Below, piece by piece: positions 34,209 to 44,187 of a DNA stretch of 58,311 nt. Made by a program: the position numbers and the translations under genes. Positions within the stretch are counted from its first letter, which is position 1. The number at the start of each line of letters is the position of its first letter. The notes beneath the pieces were generated by a model that was not told the origin of the DNA, did not search any database, and worked only from the letters and a program-made list of their open reading frames with translations. This stretch comes from an uncultured Spirochaetaceae bacterium (GTDB taxonomy: Bacteria > Spirochaetota > Spirochaetia > Treponematales > Treponemataceae), in contig CADCLG010000028.1 of assembly GCA_902802305.1 (NCBI GenBank), forward strand, positions 1 to 58,311, in the 5' to 3' direction.

Positions 34209-36007
34209 TTATATTCCTTTTCTCTTGTATTATTACTTTCTAATAAGTCTTTGATTTTTCTTAAATTCTCATAATTACCTTTAGAAAATAAATCTTCATA
34301 ATCTTCAATTCTATCAATCTCATCTGGTGAATCCAAAATTGTATTTATAAAGGTTAATTGCCTTAAGACTTTTTCGATTTTTACTTTCAGCTTTAACTCT
34401 TCCTTGTTTACTTCTTGAAGTTTGTCATTTAATTCAGCGTTTTTAGTTCTGTATTCAATTATCGAATTCCAAAATGATTTTTCTACACTTTCTGGAATTT
34501 CTAATTTATCAATACCCTCTACAGGAGAATTTAATAGTTTTTCTATAGATTGAGCTTTGTCAATCAACTTAAGAATTGCTGTTATTCTTTTAGATTCTAA
34601 TAAAGTAAAATCATATTTATCTACTAACTCTTTATGGGATAGAATAAGTGAATCTTCCATTATGGATAAGCAATACAATTGTTCCGCATATTTTTTTATT
34701 TTTTTACAACAATCATCTGGTAAATAGTTTATTATATGATTTCTATTTCTCAATATTTTTTCATAGTCTTCCTTTGATGAATAAGAAAGCTCAAACAAAA
34801 TTATTTCTAAATATTTATCATTTGTAATTTTTTTTATTGATTCCCACTCAGATTGTGTAAAATAATTAGGTTTCTCCGTTTGGAGAAACTGTTCTATATA
34901 CCTTTTATCAGAATCTGATGATAATCCATTTATCCACTGCTTTAGATTTTTTAGCCACCACTGTTTTATATCTTGTTTAATTTTACTTTTTTCAATATCT
35001 GAAAGAATTATTGAAGAAAGGACGTTATCGAAATATACGGCCGTATTTGGTATGTCATAAAAATTATAGCATCTGCTTATACAATAATCTTTATAGTTAG
35101 ATAAAAGTCTTTCTCTTTCTTCGTTCCATTTTGATTCTTCAACTAACTCGGGGCGTAGAATTGAGAAAGCTCTGATATATTCGTATTCACTGTATGTTCT
35201 ATTATATTCGATTCTTAAATTTTTAAGATAAATTTCTGAAGTCTCTGAAATCATTTTCTTTTTTTCATCATCAGAAAGTTCTAGTTTTTCTAAATTTTGA
35301 GCAGTTAAATAAAATGTAGCTTTTGAATCTTTTAATCCTTCTACTGAAATAAAAGTTTCATTTCTTATTTCAGCTAATTCATTTTTTATCGCTAAAGTTT
35401 TTATTTCTTTCCATTTTGATTCTGATAAATAAAAAGGTTGTTTTTTGTTAAGAATTTTCTTTTTGTCATATTGTAAAACAGATGAAATCCAATAATCATC
35501 AATAAAATATTTTGTACTAGAAACCAAATAAAAAAGAATGGAAATAATAAAGAACAATAGAGCATATCCAATTTTTGACTGAGACGAAAATACTTCTGTT
35601 GCTTTTCCTTTGTCATGTTTAATTTCAACTTTTAGAGAGTCCGGCTTGCTAATATTCATTGTTATAACGATAGATCCCTCTTTAGGAAGTTTTGAATAAC
35701 AAATTTGTTTTCCGATATTATCGCTCAGTTCATATTCCTGATAATAATCTTGTTCAGAATATTTTTTTATTTCATATTTTTGGATATTACCATTCAATGT
35801 AATTACTAAATTTTCTGCAGTTGCATTCCCAACATTTTGAATTTTTAACTGTTGTACATAGTATTTTTCAGATGGAATAGAAATTGGAGCAGATAGATTG
35901 TATTTTATATCAACTTTATCTTTTGTTATATGTAAGAGAATGAAACCTCCAATAACAGTAACAATAATACTTGTTATAACACCGCCTATATTTATGCTTT
36001 TTCTCAT
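34205..36007 (-). CDS. Two-TM protein of unknown function in the defence operon
   Basis: A 600-aa protein I do not recognise. It has a first membrane segment (about residues 6-27), an extracytoplasmic beta-rich region (30-145) with YYVQQLKIQNVGNATAENLV resembling CARDB or other Ig-like folds, a second membrane segment (147-164), and about 430 residues of charged, helical cytoplasmic sequence (many ESKWNE / QSEWESIKK-like repeats near residues 190, 290, 385). It starts 12 nt after the type III mod stop and shares ATGA with the DUF1016 gene. Its place between type III R-M and Wadjet suggests a membrane-linked defence role, perhaps an effector or sensor. Confidence 0.7.
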   Translation of the reverse strand: MRKSINIGGVITSIIVTVIGGFILLHITKDKVDIKYNLSAPISIPSEKYYVQQLKIQNVGNATAENLVITLNGNIQKYEIKKYSEQDYYQEYELSDNIGKQICYSKLPKEGSIVITMNISKPDSLKVEIKHDKGKATEVFSSQSKIGYALLFFIISILFYLVSSTKYFIDDYWISSVLQYDKKKILNKKQPFYLSESKWKEIKTLAIKNELAEIRNETFISVEGLKDSKATFYLTAQNLEKLELSDDEKKKMISETSEIYLKNLRIEYNRTYSEYEYIRAFSILRPELVEESKWNEERERLLSNYKDYCISRCYNFYDIPNTAVYFDNVLSSIILSDIEKSKIKQDIKQWWLKNLKQWINGLSSDSDKRYIEQFLQTEKPNYFTQSEWESIKKITNDKYLEIILFELSYSSKEDYEKILRNRNHIINYLPDDCCKKIKKYAEQLYCLSIMEDSLILSHKELVDKYDFTLLESKRITAILKLIDKAQSIEKLLNSPVEGIDKLEIPESVEKSFWNSIIEYRTKNAELNDKLQEVNKEELKLKVKIEKVLRQLTFINTILDSPDEIDRIEDYEDLFSKGNYENLRKIKDLLESNNTREKEYK

Positions 36008-36019
36008 CGCATTATCTCC

Positions 36020-37906
36020 TTACTCTACCTTCCACACAGTCTCATCGCCACAGATATTCCTGATTTTCAGACGCAGCGGTTTTGTTTCGCTTTTGATTGT
36101 GCCGTCCCAGAAATCTTTTGTTTTTGTGCCGTTCTTGATAACAAAACCGAGTTTGTCTATTTTGATTTCAGAATCGCTCTTCCACTCTCCGTCTGCATTT
36201 GTGCAATCAACAGAAAGCCATTCAATGAGCTCAAGACCTTCTTCTGAAATGATGATTGGCTTGAACTTTTTACCTTTTGAGTTGAGTTCGCATTTTTGAT
36301 TGTAGGCGTTTATGTGTCGCATTACCCGATCGCTCATAAATGAATTTATGGTCAGTTTATATTCCGGGATAAGTTCTTCCTGTACTTCGCTCACTTCAAA
36401 ATCTGCGGTGTCTTCAATTACTATGTCGTCAAGCAGTTCTTTTAAGTCGCGGAATTCGATTTTTGCAAGGGTTGATTTGTCTGATTTAACGAACTCTTCA
36501 ATTTCTGAAATGTCCGCCACATCAACATAATAGATGATTACGCGGGTCGGAGTGAAAGGAAGATTTCCCAGATGCTCATGCAGAATGCGGCTCATAAACG
36601 GCTTGTCTAAAATCTTGCACTCGCTGTTTTTTAAATCCGGAAGATAAACTGGAACAGTGCCGTCCTTCACGCTTTCTATACAGCCCGCCCAAAAGTCAGA
36701 AAGGCCTTCCATTTTTCCAAGCCCGGGTACGAGAGACTTTAGTTTTTCCATTGTCTGAACGGGATTACGGAAAAGGGAAACGCCGTCTTTTATTTCCAAA
36801 ACGGAGAAATCCACGTCACCCTGAACATGATTCGGGGTCTCTTTTTGAGCAATCAAGCGGTCGCGTACGGTCTGGATAGAATTGATGCCCACATCGCAGT
36901 GAATGAAACGGCGGTTAAGTTTATTTGCTACAGCTGCCGTTACACCAGAACCGCCGAAGAAATCTGCAACAAGCATATTTTCATCGGAAGATGCTTTAAT
37001 GATGCGTTCAAGCAGGGCTTCAGGTTTTTGTGTGGCGTAGTCAACTCTTTGCGTATCAGTTGAAGCAATATAAGGAATTTCCCAAACATCTTTAACTTTT
37101 TTATCATTTGATATTTCATAGATTATATTTCCATTCTCATCCCTTGCTCGCATGTTTTTTCCGTCAACTTTGACTCTCTTACTTTGCTTTACAGGTTCTT
37201 CTCTTAATTCTGTAATTACATTGTATATGTAATTAGAATTTTTTGAATATCTGAAAATAGTATCATGCTCACAGACAAAATCATGAGGACTTGTAGAACC
37301 ACTCATTTTATTTGTATAATGCCAAATAATCTCATTCCTAAAATTATCTTCCCCAAAAACCTCATCCATCAATATTTTTACATAATGCCCAATATGATAA
37401 TCCAGATGCACATAAATGCTGGCGGTCTCGCTCATCACGCTTTTTATGGCACAGAGGTTTTCATACATCCAGTTCAGGTACTTTTCTTTATCCCAAACAT
37501 CGCCGTACATTTTTTCTTCAAAGCTTTTCAAATCTTCAATTTCAAGTTCTTCTTCTGCCTGCTTCAAAGCCTTTGCCAACTTGGGATTCTGACGGATGTA
37601 AACGGTCTTGGAATAATCAGCTCCGCTTGCAAAGGGCGGGTCAATGTAAACTAAATCAACAAGAATGCCTTTTTCTTTTAGATAGGCACACGCAGAAACA
37701 CATTCCCCGCGAATCACAAGATTCTGCTTTGCTTTTTCAGCTTCTCCTACAGTTTCAAGAGTCTGCATTTCATACAAGGGCATTCCGCGCACAAGCTTAC
37801 CTTTTATGTCGTAGTTTCCTTTATAACGGAGTGTTCGAGTAAAATTATCTAAAAGAGCCTGCCCTTCTATCGGCTCCGGAGTGTATGGGATGTATTTAAT
37901 TGGCAT
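36020..37906 (-). CDS. mod: Type III restriction-modification methyltransferase (Mod)
   Basis: A 628-aa DNA adenine N6-methyltransferase of the beta class: catalytic motif IV LVYIDPPFASGADYSKT (Asp 89-Phe 92) precedes motif I LVADFFGGSGVTAAVANKLN with RFIHCDVG. The variable target-recognition region lies between these. The C-terminal 230 residues are a domain typical of Mod partners. It would methylate one strand of an asymmetric site and, with Res, restrict unmodified DNA. GGAG lies 8 nt upstream of the ATG. The 5' end overlaps rhuM by 11 nt. Confidence 0.9.
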   Translation of the reverse strand: MPIKYIPYTPEPIEGQALLDNFTRTLRYKGNYDIKGKLVRGMPLYEMQTLETVGEAEKAKQNLVIRGECVSACAYLKEKGILVDLVYIDPPFASGADYSKTVYIRQNPKLAKALKQAEEELEIEDLKSFEEKMYGDVWDKEKYLNWMYENLCAIKSVMSETASIYVHLDYHIGHYVKILMDEVFGEDNFRNEIIWHYTNKMSGSTSPHDFVCEHDTIFRYSKNSNYIYNVITELREEPVKQSKRVKVDGKNMRARDENGNIIYEISNDKKVKDVWEIPYIASTDTQRVDYATQKPEALLERIIKASSDENMLVADFFGGSGVTAAVANKLNRRFIHCDVGINSIQTVRDRLIAQKETPNHVQGDVDFSVLEIKDGVSLFRNPVQTMEKLKSLVPGLGKMEGLSDFWAGCIESVKDGTVPVYLPDLKNSECKILDKPFMSRILHEHLGNLPFTPTRVIIYYVDVADISEIEEFVKSDKSTLAKIEFRDLKELLDDIVIEDTADFEVSEVQEELIPEYKLTINSFMSDRVMRHINAYNQKCELNSKGKKFKPIIISEEGLELIEWLSVDCTNADGEWKSDSEIKIDKLGFVIKNGTKTKDFWDGTIKSETKPLRLKIRNICGDETVWKVE

Positions 37907-38948
37907 TTTTTTTCTCCATTTTGCGTTCTAATTCTTCCAAATATAAGTCATAATCGCTTTTATACAGCCTGTCCTGTACAATGCGGTATTTTTCAAATTC
38001 AGTTTCGGCATGAAGCTTTGCAATTTCTGCACTGACTTTTCCAGCATCCTGCAACAACCCATATTCGAACATCTGAATAAAGCCGTTCAATCTTTTTTCC
38101 CAGTCTGCCATTGTCAGAGGGATTTTTCGTAATGCCATATTTTCCGCAAAGTCAAGATAAGCTGTAACCATACGATTCAACTGAGAAAGCTCAAATTCCG
38201 AAAGATAATTCTTTGCAATCGTTACATCGCTTTTCTTTATTTTTCCGTTCGGAGCGTCCTTCCATGTAGTCAGCCCCATGTGCGGTTTTTCTGCATTTGC
38301 TCGTTCTACAATAAGTTCTGCTGCTGTATGCCCGTGAACCGCAAAATGCATTTTATTCTGGACTGTTGCATAAAAGCGTTTTGTAGAAGCTGCATCCCTG
38401 TCATAATCAATTGATGTTGCATAAATATCCGTTACTTTCTGATAAAATTTGCGCTCACTTGCCCGTATTTCACGAATTCGTTCAAGTTGCTCTTCGAAAT
38501 AGTCTTCGGTGAGGACAGAGCCGCCGTTTTTAAGCCGCTCTTCATCCATAACCCAGCCTTTAATCGTATAATCTTTTGCAATCTGATTTATCCATTTTCT
38601 AAACTGAACTGCACGCTCAGAATTAACTTTAAATCCAACGGCAATTATTATCTGAAGATTATAATGCTTTGTGTCATAAGATTTACCGTCTGCGGCAGTT
38701 ATCCGAAAATTTCGGATAACTGAAGCTTCTTCAAGTTCTGAGTCATCAAAAATCTTCTTGATATGATAATTTATTGTTCGAACATCAACATCATACAAGA
38801 CTGCAAGCATTTTTTGTGTAATCCAAATGTTTTCATCTTCATAGCGGACTTCTACACTATTTTTATCATCCCCATTGGCTGCCACAAAAGTTAAGTATTC
38901 AGCTGCGGAACTTCGAATTGTAACTTCTTTTTTTTGCTTCTTTGCCAT
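37896..38948 (-). CDS. rhuM: RhuM-family protein
   Basis: A 350-aa member of the RhuM (virulence-associated) family. The N-terminal half holds the KilA/Bro-like DNA-binding fold: VRYEDENIWITQKMLAVLYD, VDVRTINYHIKKIFDDSELE, HYNLQIIIAVGFKVNSERAV. The C-terminal half is helical (FAVHGHTAAELIVERANAEK, GKIKKSDVTIAKNYLSEFEL). RhuM genes commonly sit between type III or type I R-M genes, as here between res and mod; their role is unclear but may be regulatory or toxin-like. It starts directly after the res stop. Confidence 0.85.
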   Translation of the reverse strand: MAKKQKKEVTIRSSAAEYLTFVAANGDDKNSVEVRYEDENIWITQKMLAVLYDVDVRTINYHIKKIFDDSELEEASVIRNFRITAADGKSYDTKHYNLQIIIAVGFKVNSERAVQFRKWINQIAKDYTIKGWVMDEERLKNGGSVLTEDYFEEQLERIREIRASERKFYQKVTDIYATSIDYDRDAASTKRFYATVQNKMHFAVHGHTAAELIVERANAEKPHMGLTTWKDAPNGKIKKSDVTIAKNYLSEFELSQLNRMVTAYLDFAENMALRKIPLTMADWEKRLNGFIQMFEYGLLQDAGKVSAEIAKLHAETEFEKYRIVQDRLYKSDYDLYLEELERKMEKKNAN

Positions 38949-41858
38949 TTACATTTCCTCCCCAAAAAATGCATTAACATGGATGATTGTCTTTTTAATT
39001 CTTTCTTCGTCCGACTCATTATCTTGCAGATAAAGATATGAGAATTTTTCAGCACCTGTTTTTTCATTGTTCATCTTTATAAAATACTGCTCAACAAATT
39101 CCCTGCGGGCAATGAAATTCGGGTCATTTGCATATAAGCTGCCTTTTGTTTCAACAATTAAAACTTTTCCGACTTCGTTTTCTGATTTCCTTTGCAAGAT
39201 GATAAAATCAGGTGTATATTCACCGACATTTGACCAATCTTTTTCAGTTTTTTTATAACAGTGAATCCTAAAATCAGTCAGCGTGCGGTCTCCGTTATAA
39301 TAAACTTCAAGATTGTATTTTAATACACACTCTTCCTTTAATACTTCGTCAAGGAATTTCTGTTCAAAAGAGCTGTCTGTTTTATATGGAAGGTAATGAA
39401 AAGTTCGGTCTTTATTTGGATAAGGGCAAGCCTTATTTTCAATATCATCAGCCTCTTTATTCAAACCTGCTGCACGGAGAGCTGTAACGGCAGCTTTTGT
39501 CTTTTCATCAATTTCAGTTTTTCCAGATTTATCTGCGTCAATTATCTTTTGAACTTCGATTTCTTCAGGATAATAATCCTTAATTTTAGATGACGCAACT
39601 TCGACTTGTGGTGAAAACTGTTCTATGCACAGCAATCTTACTGATTCTTTTATAAATTCTTCCCTGACAGAAAAATCTCGTTTTTCATAAAAGGCAGTTC
39701 TGATGAGTGAATTTAATTTTTGTATGTCATAATGAGAACTGAAATATGTCTCGTCATCAGCTTTATATGAGACTTCATTAAAGACCTTGCGCAATGCCTT
39801 GTCATGTTCATGGAGTTTTGCAATTGTTACAAAACCAAAACTCTCTCTCGCTATTTCATAAAGCCAAGTATTGTATCGTGCCGGAAGTTTTCCATGCTCA
39901 GAAGAATCAATATCGATATTTGTGAAATCTGCTTTCCTGACATCAAACTGTTTATTTATAACTGCTTTCTGCTCAGAATTTTTTACAGCATTTGAAATAA
40001 CAGTTTCAGTATCAGGCTCTTCCACAAGCAGAGTGTCATATTTGATTGAATACTGATACAGCGGTATTGGAGGAAGCTTTAAATGCTCAGTACGATTATA
40101 TCTGTTAAGCGTTTCGGTAGCACCTCTTGAGCCCTTCTGGAATTCATCAAGATTGATATGCTGCTGTTGCTCAAGTTGCTTTTTTAGTTTTTCCGCATTT
40201 GTCTCATTTAAATATATTAAGGCAGTTTCTTTTATGCCTCGCTCAACCTGACGCAAACATCTACATGAAGTTTGCAAAACCATATTTGTAGGACAATCCC
40301 CCTCTTGCGAAAGAATCACCCCTGCAAGGCTCCTGCAGTTCCATCCTTCTTTTCCAATCTGACAAAGGAGTATTATTCGTATTTTTGATTCACTTCTATC
40401 AAGAATCCTGAACTGATAATCACTATCTTGTGGCTTAGGATGATTTTTGTTTCCATCGTGATAGCGCAAAATATGCTCATTAGGATTTAGTCCGTACTCC
40501 ATGATGAGATTTGAAATAAATGGATAAACTTCTTCTTCAAGAAAATCTATTCCTTTTCCGCAATAAACCGCAAGTTTAGCCTGTAGTGTGCGTGGCGGGC
40601 GGTCGTAAACGGTGTCTTTATATTTTTGTAAGAATTCACGCACACCGCTTTCAACAATCTGCATACTGTCTTTATTGTCAGAAACCTTTACGGTTGGATA
40701 TTTCAAGAAGTTTCCTATTGCATCTACAAGCGGATAATAATAAACGGTATTAGAAATATCAGACGAAGCAACAGAAAGAGAATCTGTAACAGGTATTTTT
40801 TCTGCTTTATCCAAGTATGGTGTACCAGAAAAGCCGATTACATTTGTCACATTTTTCTTTTCACCATTTGCCCAACGGTTCACCACAGAGCGGAGTTTTA
40901 TGTCACCATCTGTTGCATGATGAACCTCGTCGATAAAAACAGAAAGCTGTGGGAGTTTCCCAATCCAGTAACGAAGTTCATTTGCCTCACGGTCTTTTGT
41001 TTCCGAACTTTCTTCAAATAATTCTCCCTGTTCTGCACGAACAAGTCCGTCAAGAATAACCTTTTCAGCATTTGTTACGGCCACAAGGCCTGTTAAATCC
41101 TCAAATGGCTGATGAAGGGCAAGCTTCTGAACATTCGGATTTTTAGATCGGTTTGATTTTTTTGCAGATTTGTTTTCATCCAACACTTCAAAAATCATTT
41201 GTCTTTTTATTTCGCTCGCTGTTGGTTCAGGCAAAACCCAGGCCGGATTAAATTCCTGAATTGTTCTAAGGCTTGGAATAACCGAAGTTTTTAAGCCTGA
41301 CGGAGCCAAAATAATGAAGTTTCTGGCAAATCGGCTGTCATCAGGATTCTGCATTGCAAAATACATATCAAGATAAATGAAAGCCGCCATCAAAAATGTT
41401 TTTCCGGCACCCATCGGAAGGCTGAAAAGATAATCGGAATAAGTAACGCCATAGAATATTTTTTTGAATATAGTTTCGTAATTTATATTTTGTGGATTCT
41501 TTTTTATTTCATCTGTAAGTTTTACAGAAACCTGCTCTCCCTTTTCGTTTTTCTGTGATGCATATTCATACAATGCCAGGGCAGCTTTATTACTCAAAAG
41601 AGTTTCGCGAGTAAGCGTAGAAAGTTCCATACTGTTCAAATCTGCCTCTGAAAGAGAATTAAAGGCTCCATTGCAAAAAAGATCATAAAGAGGTTTATTA
41701 TCACAGGCTATTTTTAAGAAAAGATATATTTTTATTGCTTCTATCTGCGCGTCGCGAAGTTCCCCTGTAGAAATCATATAGGAAATCAAGTTTTTTATTT
41801 TGCAATCACTAGAAGAGAACCATTTTTTGCATGATTTTTGAATCATTGTGTGAAGCAT
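38949..41858 (-). CDS. res: Type III restriction endonuclease subunit (Res)
   Basis: A 969-aa SF2 helicase-nuclease. Motif I is FSLPMGAGKTFLMAAFIYLD (about residues 145-164), motif II VFIDEVHHATDG, motif III-like GFSGTPYLD, and motif VI region QTSCRCLRQVERG. The C-terminal PD-(D/E)XK nuclease reads YTPDFIILQRKSENEVGKVL followed by IVETKGSLYAND. It needs Mod for site recognition. It begins 19 nt after the DUF262 gene stop. Full length; appears active. Confidence 0.92.
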   Translation of the reverse strand: MLHTMIQKSCKKWFSSSDCKIKNLISYMISTGELRDAQIEAIKIYLFLKIACDNKPLYDLFCNGAFNSLSEADLNSMELSTLTRETLLSNKAALALYEYASQKNEKGEQVSVKLTDEIKKNPQNINYETIFKKIFYGVTYSDYLFSLPMGAGKTFLMAAFIYLDMYFAMQNPDDSRFARNFIILAPSGLKTSVIPSLRTIQEFNPAWVLPEPTASEIKRQMIFEVLDENKSAKKSNRSKNPNVQKLALHQPFEDLTGLVAVTNAEKVILDGLVRAEQGELFEESSETKDREANELRYWIGKLPQLSVFIDEVHHATDGDIKLRSVVNRWANGEKKNVTNVIGFSGTPYLDKAEKIPVTDSLSVASSDISNTVYYYPLVDAIGNFLKYPTVKVSDNKDSMQIVESGVREFLQKYKDTVYDRPPRTLQAKLAVYCGKGIDFLEEEVYPFISNLIMEYGLNPNEHILRYHDGNKNHPKPQDSDYQFRILDRSESKIRIILLCQIGKEGWNCRSLAGVILSQEGDCPTNMVLQTSCRCLRQVERGIKETALIYLNETNAEKLKKQLEQQQHINLDEFQKGSRGATETLNRYNRTEHLKLPPIPLYQYSIKYDTLLVEEPDTETVISNAVKNSEQKAVINKQFDVRKADFTNIDIDSSEHGKLPARYNTWLYEIARESFGFVTIAKLHEHDKALRKVFNEVSYKADDETYFSSHYDIQKLNSLIRTAFYEKRDFSVREEFIKESVRLLCIEQFSPQVEVASSKIKDYYPEEIEVQKIIDADKSGKTEIDEKTKAAVTALRAAGLNKEADDIENKACPYPNKDRTFHYLPYKTDSSFEQKFLDEVLKEECVLKYNLEVYYNGDRTLTDFRIHCYKKTEKDWSNVGEYTPDFIILQRKSENEVGKVLIVETKGSLYANDPNFIARREFVEQYFIKMNNEKTGAEKFSYLYLQDNESDEERIKKTIIHVNAFFGEEM

Positions 41859-41877
41859 TTTTATTAATTTCCTTTTT

Positions 41878-43686
41878 CTATTTCAAGCTTTCGTAATATT
41901 CTTTGATTTTTAATGCCATAAGCTTACGTCTCATATCAAGGAATCTATTAAAATCTTTTACATCCATTTTAACAAAATCTTCTGGAACACAGTTTGCCTT
42001 AAGATTCTGCATCAGTTCATCTCTATCAACTATTCCACCATATACAGGCTTTTTATCTTCACACTGTTGGAGGACTGTAGCCATATATTCATTCGGTGCT
42101 GTATCTTTTACTTTGATGTTTATTTCAGATTGTAAATAAACATAATTTGCAATCTGATTATACATTCCTTTATCTTTGATTCCATTGTTTATTAAATACT
42201 GTTTAGGGAATAAGTGATGTATATCACCTCTCTGTTCAATCATTGACTTAACATCAATTTGTTCTGATAAGAATCCTTTATCGCCAGCTTTTACTTGAGC
42301 CATAAGATAAACATTATAAAATGGACTACTTGCAACAGCAGTGTTAAGCCTTGTAATAAGAACATTGCTCCAGAATGCTTCAGAAAGAACACCGGCTTCA
42401 GTCTGTTCAATATAATCAATTGGATCGGCTGCATCCACAAATCGAGTAATATCATAATTAAACATAGATTCAGGAGAACCAGAATATCTACCAGTAAGAA
42501 TTGCAAGTACAATCCAACGTCTTACAGCCCTTTCTATAATGACAGCATCGATTTTCTTTTCTCTAAGTGCAAGGTATAGAATATATCCAAAATTCATAAC
42601 GTTGTCAGAACGAACAAGTGATGAATCTATAATTCCTGTGGATTTAACAATCATTAAATATCTTTGGAAGTTTGTTTTATTTACAAATTGTAAAACACTT
42701 TCTTTTAAGTCTTTAAATGACTGTTCAGCAATTTCTTCTTTAAATTCACGAGTCTTAAAATCACGTCCACTTAACAAACTTACAAGGTCAGCCAGTTTAC
42801 CACGATGGAATTTTGAAGTAAATGCAACTCTCAAAAGGTCTGTATAATCTGGTTCATAAATATCTTCGTTTTCATCTTTTATCCAAGCAATTGCCTTAAA
42901 CTCATCCGTATTTGCAAACTCAGAATCATTATTTTTTATAGTATCGAAATCACCAAGATTCTGAAGAAGATGACAAAAATAATCTATAGTCTTACGAATT
43001 AAATCACCTTTATATTTTTCATTCGAGGATATCTTTGACATAGCAAAATCTGCTTGTGAAAGGACTTTGCCTTTAGAGTTGATTCGAATAAAAATATCTG
43101 TGACACTATCAATATCAAGACCAGAAGAAAGATCTATTACACCAAGGCTATTGTTCTGAATCTGACTTAAAGTATTGATTACTTTGTTAATAGAACTTTT
43201 TTCAGCATTATCTGTGATTTTGTTTTTATCACAATATTCATTTACAAAAGAAAAAGCATCAAAACCGGGCTGTAATACGGTTGAAATATCTGAAATCCAC
43301 TGAATATCTTTTTCTATAGCAGGGTTACAAGTTTCAAATCTCTCTTCTTTTGGATTAAATGCAATCTTAATTCTCTTCTTTTTATAATCCGCACCAACAA
43401 CTTCAAGACCAACAATTGCAGCAGTTAACGCAGTAATTCTCTGCTGCCCATCAATAATGATTTTCTTTCCAGAAGAAATAGTTCCATCTTTAAGTTTTAC
43501 ATCAGGATTCTGCCAAACAATAATATATCCAACAGGATATCCTTTATATAATGAATCAATTAAATCACGAACCTTTGTAGGGTCCCAAACAAATGGTCTC
43601 TGTATTTCAGGAATTGCAATAGTTCCATCTCTAATACTAGACAGAAGTGAACTAACCATAATATTGTTTACGTTATACTGTGCCAT
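41878..43686 (-). CDS. DUF262-domain (GmrSD-like) protein with HNH-type C-terminus
   Basis: A 602-aa protein. The N-terminal DUF262 domain has IPEIQRPFVWDPTKVRDLID, KGYPVGYIIVWQN and IIIDGQQRITALTAA (Asp 79, Gly 80, Gln 81-82, Arg 83), a ParB-like NTP-binding/hydrolysis motif. The C-terminal region contains GDIHHLFPKQYLINNG and NQIANYVYLQSEIN, resembling the DUF1524/HNH nuclease of GmrD. GmrSD enzymes cut modified (for example glucosylated hydroxymethylcytosine) phage DNA; the exact substrate here is unknown. It starts 12 nt after the XRE gene and is the second gene of the operon. Confidence 0.85.
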   Translation of the reverse strand: MAQYNVNNIMVSSLLSSIRDGTIAIPEIQRPFVWDPTKVRDLIDSLYKGYPVGYIIVWQNPDVKLKDGTISSGKKIIIDGQQRITALTAAIVGLEVVGADYKKKRIKIAFNPKEERFETCNPAIEKDIQWISDISTVLQPGFDAFSFVNEYCDKNKITDNAEKSSINKVINTLSQIQNNSLGVIDLSSGLDIDSVTDIFIRINSKGKVLSQADFAMSKISSNEKYKGDLIRKTIDYFCHLLQNLGDFDTIKNNDSEFANTDEFKAIAWIKDENEDIYEPDYTDLLRVAFTSKFHRGKLADLVSLLSGRDFKTREFKEEIAEQSFKDLKESVLQFVNKTNFQRYLMIVKSTGIIDSSLVRSDNVMNFGYILYLALREKKIDAVIIERAVRRWIVLAILTGRYSGSPESMFNYDITRFVDAADPIDYIEQTEAGVLSEAFWSNVLITRLNTAVASSPFYNVYLMAQVKAGDKGFLSEQIDVKSMIEQRGDIHHLFPKQYLINNGIKDKGMYNQIANYVYLQSEINIKVKDTAPNEYMATVLQQCEDKKPVYGGIVDRDELMQNLKANCVPEDFVKMDVKDFNRFLDMRRKLMALKIKEYYESLK

Positions 43687-43698
43687 TTTATATTCCTA

Positions 43699-43911
43699 TT
43701 AATGCTTAACTTTATTAATTACACAAATATCCCCGACATCACAGTTCAGAGCTTTGCAAATGCGTTGGATACTATCCATGGAAATGAATTCGCCCTTTGT
43801 CAGTTTGGCCAGAATGTTTGTAGATATTCCTGCCATCTCAATAAGGTCTGTTTTATTCTTATACCCCATCTCTTTATAACGAGTCCAAAGCTTTGTATAA
43901 TCAACTTGCAT
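43699..43911 (-). CDS. Small XRE/Cro-type regulator at the head of the defence operon
   Basis: A 70-aa helix-turn-helix protein: NKTDLIEMAGISTNILAKLT followed by ISMDSIQRICKALNCDVGDI, typical of stand-alone YozG-like regulators. The start at 43911 (MQVDYTKLW) gives the normal family length; an ORF extension to 43962 would read through the promoter. A TATAAT box lies 10 nt upstream with no RBS. An inverted repeat (43927-43942) overlapping the promoter is a candidate autoregulatory operator. It probably controls expression of the 17-kb defence operon. Confidence 0.8.
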   Translation of the reverse strand: MQVDYTKLWTRYKEMGYKNKTDLIEMAGISTNILAKLTKGEFISMDSIQRICKALNCDVGDICVINKVKH

Positions 43912-43921
43912 ATTATGGAAG

Positions 43922-43942
43922 ATTATACCACGACTTTGTGGT
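43922..43942 (-). promoter_or_regulatory. Promoter and likely operator of the defence operon
   Basis: On the minus strand an extended -10 (TGG-TATAAT, 43930-43922) lies 10 nt before ATG 43911. ACCAC-N6-GTGGT (43927-43942), a 5-6-5 inverted repeat, overlaps the upstream edge of the -10 box and could bind the XRE protein. The -35 region is poor. Confidence 0.5.
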
Positions 43943-43991
43943 TTAAAGGTGAAAAAAATCACGATTTCACAAAATATTTTTCATTCAAATT

Positions 43992-44180
43992 TCATTCTGC
44001 CCCAAAAAACTCCCTCATCTCCCCACCATACTCCGTTATATCCTTCTCCCCCCACTCATACTCTCTGTTAAACGCCGCAGATAACATCGGAGCAATCAAT
44101 CCAAGAGCTTCCAAATCTGAAAGTTTCGCTTGCTCCATCACAAATGCCAGGGTTCGCAATATACTTTGATAATAAACTCT
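43992..44180 (-). pseudogene. C-terminal fragment of an unknown gene
   Basis: An open minus-strand frame of about 62 codons without a start reads YYQSILRTLAFVMEQAKLSD, LEALGLIAPMLSAAFNREYE and GGEMREFFGAE to a TGA at 43994-43992. A TAA closes it upstream. Family not recognised; next to IS21 debris, so probably decayed. Confidence 0.4.
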
Positions 44181-44187
44181 TTAATTC

